A program made the position numbers and the translations under genes. From NCBI RefSeq assembly GCF_026420145.1, contig NZ_JAPMLV010000010.1:27582-91581 (forward strand): DNA of 64,000 nucleotides. Reading direction: 5' to 3'. This document shows positions 59,349 through 64,000 of the stretch, piece by piece (position 1 is the first letter of the stretch; every line of letters begins with the position of its first letter). A model generated the notes under the pieces. The model did no database searches. It saw only the letters and a program-made list of their open reading frames with translations, and was not told the DNA's origin. This DNA comes from Enterobacter pseudoroggenkampii. Its GTDB lineage: Bacteria; Pseudomonadota; Gammaproteobacteria; Enterobacterales; Enterobacteriaceae.

Positions 59349-59788
59349 AATGTCCGTGCCTTTAATCAATTTATGGGTAAAGGATGCCACAGAAGGATGA
59401 AAACATCAGTTATTAGCGCCAGATACAGGAAAAGATTTTGCGATCGTGAGGATCGCTCGCAAAAATCAAACTGTGGATAAGTTTGTGTATATTTTCACTT
59501 CATATGAATAACAGACGCAAAAACCACATATGAGGTAATATTTAGTTCTTAATTATCATGCTGTTATGTTGTTAGATCTTATCTATATGGCCAACTGATG
59601 GCAATTTAGTCTATGTGGATATAAGCCTTGATTCGCGCAGAACCCCAGAGAAATCTGCTGCGCCAGGGTAAAAGCCGCCAAATCATCATGTGAAAGCGCC
59701 ATTCATTTGTCTGTTTTCTGGTAAAATCAGCGCCCAGCGTCGACTAGTCGGTCGCTCACTTACAGCTAACTATTTGAAAAAGCTCATC
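59349..59788. promoter_or_regulatory. Divergent polA/yihG control region with DnaA box
   Basis: 440 bp, no gene seen apart from the possible N-terminal extension of yihG. The perfect DnaA box TGTGGATAA (59472-59480) is about 125 bp upstream of polA; DnaA stimulates polA in E. coli. The rest is AT-rich with no further site that I can name. Confidence 0.5.
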
Positions 59789-60697
59789 ATGTCGAGATTG
59801 CTCGCTGCAATAACATTACTGCTAAGCATCATTTTAACTATTCTGGTGACGATCGCCTGTTCCGTGCCGATCATTCTCGCCGGGATCATTAAACTGCTGC
59901 TGCCTGTACCCGTGGTGTGGCGAGCCGTGTCCGCATTTTGTAACTTCATGATGTATTGCTGGTGCGAAGGGCTGGCGATCCTGTTGTGCCTTAACCCGCA
60001 TCTGAAGTGGGATGTCAAAGGGCTGGAGAGTCTCAACAAAAAGAACTGGTACCTGCTGATCTGCAATCACCACAGCTGGGCGGACATCGTGGTGTTATGC
60101 GTGCTTTTTCGCAAACACATCCCGATGAACAAATACTTCCTGAAACAGCAGCTCGCCTGGGTGCCTTTTATCGGGCTGGCCTGCTGGGCGCTCGATATGC
60201 CGTTTATGAAACGCTATTCGCGCAGCTATTTGATTCGTCATCCGGAACGTCGCGGTAAGGATGTGGAGACCACGCGCCGTTCCTGTGAAAAGTTTCGCGC
60301 ACATCCAACGACCATCGTGAACTTTGTTGAAGGCTCCCGGTTTACGGAAGAGAAGCGCCAGCAAACTCGCTCTCCTTATCAGCATCTGTTGCCGCCAAAG
60401 GCGGCGGGGATTGCGATGACGCTTAACGTGCTGGGAGCACAGTTCGATAAACTTCTTAACGTCACGCTCTGCTATCCGGAAAACGACAGGACGCCGTTCT
60501 TCGATATGCTCAGCGGCAAACTGACGCGCATTGTCGTGCACGTCGATCTGGTCCCGATAGACGCTGAACTGCACGGTGATTACGTAAACGATAAGAACTT
60601 CAAACGTCGTTTCCAGCAGTGGCTTAATACGCTCTGGAAAGAGAAAGACGAACAGATAGACAAGATAAAATCTTCATACAAAAACGCCGGTCAGTGA
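59789..60697 (+). CDS. yihG: 1-acylglycerol-3-phosphate O-acyltransferase-like protein YihG
   Basis: A PlsC-type acyltransferase in the inner membrane, which in E. coli adds cis-vaccenoyl chains to lysophosphatidate. I start it at ATG 59789 ([14 protein letters not shown]), 302 residues; the frame is open to 59690, and an upstream start in the [11 protein letters not shown] stretch is possible because E. coli has 310 residues. Motifs: NHHSWADI (HX4D) and FVEGSRFT. The stop is inside the shared terminator with dsbA. Confidence 0.88.
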   Translation: MSRLLAAITLLLSIILTILVTIACSVPIILAGIIKLLLPVPVVWRAVSAFCNFMMYCWCEGLAILLCLNPHLKWDVKGLESLNKKNWYLLICNHHSWADIVVLCVLFRKHIPMNKYFLKQQLAWVPFIGLACWALDMPFMKRYSRSYLIRHPERRGKDVETTRRSCEKFRAHPTTIVNFVEGSRFTEEKRQQTRSPYQHLLPPKAAGIAMTLNVLGAQFDKLLNVTLCYPENDRTPFFDMLSGKLTRIVVHVDLVPIDAELHGDYVNDKNFKRRFQQWLNTLWKEKDEQIDKIKSSYKNAGQ

Positions 60698-60708
60698 CCG
60701 GCGTTTTT
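60680..60708. terminator. Bidirectional terminator between yihG and dsbA
   Basis: AAAAACGCCGGTCA (60680-60693) / TGACCGGCGTTTTT (60695-60708) has a one-base centre, so the effective loop is larger. The yihG TGA stop is part of it. It works for both convergent genes. Confidence 0.82.
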
Positions 60709-60720
60709 ACATCAGCGAAA

Positions 60721-61344
60721 TTACTTCTTCTCAACCAGGTATTTCACGGTATCAGCATACTGCTGTACGAAGATATCCATGCTGCTGGTGTCCATACCCT
60801 GCATGTTCAGCTGGTATTTGCCGTTAACAAACATCGCCGGAACGCCCTGAAGCTGGAGGTCAGCAGCCGCTTTTTCCTGCTGGGCAACCAGTGATTTCAC
60901 CACGAAGCTGTTCCATGCGGCATCGTACTCTTCACCTTTCACGCCAGCATCAACAAACACTTTACGGATATCCGCAGTAGTCTGAACGGTCTGGGTTTTC
61001 TGTACGGCTTCAAACATTGGCGAAGTGATCTTATCTTCCACGCCCAGTGCCATCGCCACCGCCCATGCCTGAGTCAGGTCTTTACCCAATGGGCCCAGGA
61101 ACTCAACGTGGTACTTGGTCATTTTGGTGCCTTCCGGCAGCTTTTTCTTCACGCTGTCAGAGACATGCAGCACCTGCTCGAACTGATAGCAGTGTGGGCA
61201 ATAGAACGAGAAGAACTCCAGAACCTGTGGCTCGCCAGCGACCGGCTTGTCCAGCGTGATATACTGTTTTCCGTCGGTAAACTGCGCAGCAGAAGCGCTA
61301 AATGCCAGAATCATACCTGCCAGCGCCAGCCAAATTTTTTTCAT
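60721..61344 (-). CDS. dsbA: Thiol:disulfide interchange protein DsbA
   Basis: DsbA oxidises cysteines in periplasmic proteins and is reoxidised by DsbB. ATG at 61344 ([19 protein letters not shown]) with GGAGAG; 207 residues. Signal peptide about 1-19. Active-site CPHC (about 49-52), cis-Pro loop GVPAMFV. srkA lies 27 bases upstream, in the known Cpx-regulated yihE-dsbA operon. Confidence 0.98.
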   Translation of the reverse strand: MKKIWLALAGMILAFSASAAQFTDGKQYITLDKPVAGEPQVLEFFSFYCPHCYQFEQVLHVSDSVKKKLPEGTKMTKYHVEFLGPLGKDLTQAWAVAMALGVEDKITSPMFEAVQKTQTVQTTADIRKVFVDAGVKGEEYDAAWNSFVVKSLVAQQEKAAADLQLQGVPAMFVNGKYQLNMQGMDTSSMDIFVQQYADTVKYLVEKK

Positions 61345-61371
61345 GATTAACTCTCTCCTGGGTGTGTCCAA

Positions 61372-62358
61372 TTAATACATCGGCGTTAATTGCAGAGGGG
61401 GCTCCTGAAGAACCTTAACCTGCTCAGTAAATGTAGATATCTGGCTACGCCAGTAATCCTCTCCGGTAAGCCACGGGAAATTTCGGGGAAATGCCGGATC
61501 GTCCCAACGCCTGATTAACCATGCGAGATAATAAACAAAACGCATCGCACGTAAAGGCTCAATCAGGGCAATTTCGTCTGAATTAAACGGGCTAAATTCT
61601 TCATAAGCTTCAATAATGGTTTCAAGCTGCATGCGTTGCTCGGCTTTGTCGCCATTGAGCAGCATCCACAGGTCCTGAACCGCTGGCCCCATACGCGCAT
61701 CATCGAGATCGACAAACAGCGGGCCATCACGCCAGAGAATATTCCCGGCGTGACAATCGCCATGCAGGCGCAGAACGGAAATATCATCGCGCCAGCAGGT
61801 TTTCACTGCAGCAATAAGCTTATCGGTGGCGTTGAGGAAATCATCCTTTAGCGCAGCGGGGATCATTGCAGACGTTTCGAATAGTTCGCGCGGTTCAAGA
61901 AGGTATTCCTGAATCCCCATCGTCGGGCGGGCAATAAAGGCTTTTTTGCGTCCCGTCTGGTGGATACGCCCAAGATAGCGGGCAACCCATTCCATCTGAT
62001 CGATATTATCCGCTTCAAACTGACGACCACCCAGGCTTGGGAATACTGCGTAGTAATACCCTTCGTGCGTGAGGAGCGTTTGGTTATTGAATTTTAGCGG
62101 TGCGGCAACGGGAACATCGTCATCCAGCAGATCGTGAGCAAACTGATGCTCTTCCTGAATTTGTTCTGCGGACCAGCGTTCAGGACGATAGAACTTTACG
62201 ACGAAGCGCTGACGATCCTCGTCCTGAAATTGATAGACGCGGTTTTCGTAGCTGTTTAATGGGGTTAGCCCGGAATCCACCCGAATACCCTGTTCAAACA
62301 GGGCATCCATAATGGTGTCCGGGTGTAATGTCTGGAAAGTAAAAGCCTGGTCGTTCAT
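61372..62358 (-). CDS. srkA: Stress response serine/threonine kinase SrkA (YihE/RdoA)
   Basis: SrkA counters MazF-mediated death and works in Cpx stress. 328 residues as in E. coli. Kinase-like motifs: RLHGDCHAGNILW (catalytic Asp), FVDLDDARMGP (DFG-like), and the N-terminal Lys in FVVKFYRPERW. It directly precedes dsbA. Confidence 0.96.
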   Translation of the reverse strand: MNDQAFTFQTLHPDTIMDALFEQGIRVDSGLTPLNSYENRVYQFQDEDRQRFVVKFYRPERWSAEQIQEEHQFAHDLLDDDVPVAAPLKFNNQTLLTHEGYYYAVFPSLGGRQFEADNIDQMEWVARYLGRIHQTGRKKAFIARPTMGIQEYLLEPRELFETSAMIPAALKDDFLNATDKLIAAVKTCWRDDISVLRLHGDCHAGNILWRDGPLFVDLDDARMGPAVQDLWMLLNGDKAEQRMQLETIIEAYEEFSPFNSDEIALIEPLRAMRFVYYLAWLIRRWDDPAFPRNFPWLTGEDYWRSQISTFTEQVKVLQEPPLQLTPMY

Positions 62359-62433
62359 CCGATCATCCGGAAATTATACGAATGATTCAGGATATCATCT
62401 TGTGGCGATTTCGGTGCCGCCGCTTACAAGCTT

Positions 62434-62703
62434 TTACTCTTTAATTACGCCTCGGGCGCGCAATAATGCGGTCTTAAAATCTTCCTCATAATCTTTCTGA
62501 ATACCAGGAATAACAGCATCTTTGGCAGAGTCGCGCATTTTAAGGTGGTAGATCAGGATGTCGTCAGAAAGGTCTGCCAGATCGCCGTCAAAACCTGACT
62601 CTTTCGCCAGTTTCTGTAAAAATTGCATCAGATTTAGCTCTGGCTCTTTTTGCCAGGCGGGCTGGAGGAGTTCAATAACTTCATTCAGACGTTTACATTT
62701 CAT
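62434..62703 (-). CDS. yihD: DUF1040 protein YihD
   Basis: 89 residues, small cytoplasmic helical protein ([39 protein letters not shown]). Length equals E. coli YihD. Function unknown. GGAG precedes the ATG. Divergent from mobA, 68 bp apart. Confidence 0.93.
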   Translation of the reverse strand: MKCKRLNEVIELLQPAWQKEPELNLMQFLQKLAKESGFDGDLADLSDDILIYHLKMRDSAKDAVIPGIQKDYEEDFKTALLRARGVIKE

Positions 62704-62771
62704 GGTGGTGCTCCTTTCATTTAGAGTGACACGTTAGCAGGGTCAATCCCACAATAAAAGAGGCGATATTC

Positions 62772-63356
62772 GTGAATGTTAGCCAGGAAATCATCGGGGT
62801 CGTTCTGGCAGGCGGCAGAGCAACGCGAATGGGCGGTAAAGATAAGGGGCTTCAGCTTCTTAATGGAAAACCCTTGTGGCGGCATGTCGCCGATACGCTC
62901 GCCGGCCAGGTGACGGCAATGGCCATCAGCGCGAACAGGCATATCGACACTTACCGGCGCAGCGGGTACGCCGTTTATCAGGATAGCCTTGAGAATTACC
63001 CGGGACCGCTGGCTGGTATGCTTTCAGTCATGCAACAGTCGCACGGAGAGTGGTTTATCTTCTGCCCCTGCGATACCCCGTTTATTCCGTCCTGTCTTGT
63101 CGAGCGTTTGTTATTGCTTCGCGGTACGGCCCCTGTGGTCTGGGTACATGACGGCGAGCGTGACCATCCTGCTATCGCGTTGATGCATCGTTCGCTAGCG
63201 CCTGCTCTGCAGAGCTATCTGGCTGCGGGAGAGCGCAGGGTGATGGTCTTCATGCGTGAGTCTGGCGGCCATTCCGTTGATTTTAGCGATGTGAAATCAG
63301 CGTTTGCGAACGTGAACACGCATGAAGATTTGCAGATGATGCAGGAGAAAAAATGA
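62772..63356 (+). CDS. mobA: Molybdenum cofactor guanylyltransferase MobA
   Basis: MobA attaches GMP to molybdopterin, giving the bis-MGD cofactor used by FdoG and others. 194 residues. Nucleotide-binding start [16 protein letters not shown] (about 12-27), PCDTPFIP with catalytic Asp, and [15 protein letters not shown]. It is more divergent from E. coli than its neighbours. Overlaps mobB by four bases (ATGA). Confidence 0.95.
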   Translation: MNVSQEIIGVVLAGGRATRMGGKDKGLQLLNGKPLWRHVADTLAGQVTAMAISANRHIDTYRRSGYAVYQDSLENYPGPLAGMLSVMQQSHGEWFIFCPCDTPFIPSCLVERLLLLRGTAPVVWVHDGERDHPAIALMHRSLAPALQSYLAAGERRVMVFMRESGGHSVDFSDVKSAFANVNTHEDLQMMQEKK

Positions 63357-63856
63357 TACCTCTTTTAGCCATTTCCGCATGGAGTGGGACCGGGAAAACC
63401 ACGCTGCTGAAAAAGCTGATACCCGCGCTGTGTGCCAGAGGCCTTCGTCCTGGATTGATTAAGCATAGTCATCACAACATGGATATCGATACGCCAGGAA
63501 AAGACAGCTATGAGCTGCGTAAGGCCGGAGCAGCACAAACGATGGTAGCAAGTCCTCAGCGCTGGGCGTTAATGACAGAAACGCCGGACGAGGCGCCGCT
63601 GGATCTCGCTTATCTGGTCAGTCGGATGGATCATTCCACCCTGGATCTGGTGCTGATTGAGGGATTTAAGCATGAGGCAGTGCCTAAGATCCTGCTGTTC
63701 AGAAGCGATGCCGGGCATGATTTCAGCGAGTTAACGCTGGATGAGCATGTGATTGCGGTGGCCAGTGATGTGGTATTGCCACTTGAGGTTCCGGTGCTGG
63801 ACTTAAATGATGTGGATGGGATTGCGGGCTTTATTGTGACGTGGAGTGCGGTCTGA
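63353..63856 (+). CDS. mobB: Molybdopterin-guanine dinucleotide biosynthesis adaptor MobB
   Basis: A GTP-binding partner of MobA, not essential. 167 residues (E. coli about 175). P-loop [13 protein letters not shown] (about 9-21), [18 protein letters not shown] and [15 protein letters not shown]. Start overlaps the mobA stop. The REP unit and T-run after it end the operon. Confidence 0.95.
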   Translation: MIPLLAISAWSGTGKTTLLKKLIPALCARGLRPGLIKHSHHNMDIDTPGKDSYELRKAGAAQTMVASPQRWALMTETPDEAPLDLAYLVSRMDHSTLDLVLIEGFKHEAVPKILLFRSDAGHDFSELTLDEHVIAVASDVVLPLEVPVLDLNDVDGIAGFIVTWSAV

Positions 63857-63859
63857 CGT

Positions 63860-63900
63860 GCCGGGTGGCGGCTTTGCCTTACCCGGCCTGCCGTTTTTTT
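63860..63900. repeat. REP unit / terminator after mobB
   Basis: GCCGGGT (63860-63866) pairs with ACCCGGC (63881-63887) around GGCGGCTTTGCCTT. A T7 run (63894-63900) follows on the plus strand. Confidence 0.7.
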
Positions 63901-63912
63901 GGCGCATAAACG

Positions 63913-63940
63913 CAAAAAGGCCATCCTTTCGGATGGCCTC
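63913..63940 (-). terminator. rRNA operon terminator, T1-like
   Basis: On the minus strand AGGCCATCC / GGATGGCCT (63918-63926 and 63931-63939), loop GAAA, then T-run. It has the rrnB T1 form and lies after the 5S gene. Confidence 0.9.
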
Positions 63941-63952
63941 TTCACTTGTTTG

Positions 63953-64000
63953 ATGCCTGGCAGTTCCCTACTCTCACATGGGGAGACCCCACACTACCAT
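63953..64000 (-). rRNA. rrf: 5S ribosomal RNA, 3' part
   Basis: The minus strand reads ATGGTAGTGTGGGGTCTCCC onward and ends GGGAACTGCCAGGCAT, the last 48 bases of enterobacterial 5S rRNA. The gene runs out of the window. The mobAB neighbour matches E. coli rrnA. Confidence 0.96.

Overview
The window is a piece of an enterobacterial chromosome, most like Enterobacter or a close relative. Nearly every protein is a recognisable, near full-length match to an Escherichia coli K-12 protein from the priA to rrnA sector (priA, cytR, ftsN, hslVU, menA, rraA, zapB, glpFKX, fpr, tpiA, cdh, sbp, pfkA, fieF, cpxPRA, sodA, fdoGHI, typA, glnALG, hemN, polA, dsbA, mobAB, 5S rRNA), mostly in the E. coli order. 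The identifications rest on remembered family sequences; no database was searched.

Layout. 1-7120: replication restart (priA, cut by the window edge), CytR, the divisome protein FtsN, the heat-shock protease HslVU, menaquinone synthesis (menA) and RraA. 7120-11810: a small-ORF unit, zapB, and the glycerol operon glpF-glpK-glpX. 11900-20200: fpr, yiiR, yiiQ, tpiA, an anion/Na+ symporter, cdh, sbp, pfkA, fieF. 20260-23050: the Cpx envelope-stress locus, with CpxQ RNA at the 3' end of cpxP and a CpxR box between cpxP and cpxRA. 23086-30730: a more variable stretch with yihL-yihM-yihN (in E. coli these lie near typA), yiiM, sodA, a regulator divergent from azlCD, a YhcN-type small protein and fdhD. 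The rhamnose genes that follow sodA in E. coli are absent. 31103-36626: the formate dehydrogenase-O operon fdoGHI-fdhE; fdoG has an in-frame UGA for selenocysteine. 36666-41304: a VapBC-type toxin-antitoxin pair, an esterase, and a tightly overlapping yihX-yihY-dtd-yiiD operon. 46384-64000: typA, the nitrogen regulon glnA-glnL-glnG, yshB, hemN, yihI, CsrC RNA, engB, Spot 42 RNA, polA, yihG, dsbA, srkA, yihD, mobAB and the 3' end of an rrn operon.

The most unusual part is 41392-46227, an AT-rich island between yihX and typA. It encodes a membrane-anchored ClpP-like protein, a 94-residue Gly/Ser-rich peptide with a double-glycine-type leader (SGAG), an HlyD-like membrane fusion protein and an ABC exporter with an intact C39 leader peptidase. 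This is the architecture of a class II microcin export system such as microcin V. The mature peptide, with two cysteines and a Gly/Ser/Lys tail, matches no microcin I know. No conventional small immunity protein is visible, so the ClpP-like protein is the main candidate for immunity or for an accessory role.

Other points of interest are a 35-codon membrane-peptide ORF with its own terminator (7479-7616), a perfect 17-bp operator-like palindrome between the XRE-cupin regulator and azlCD, and a 60-codon membrane ORF between yihI and hemN. REP-type palindromes lie at many gene ends.
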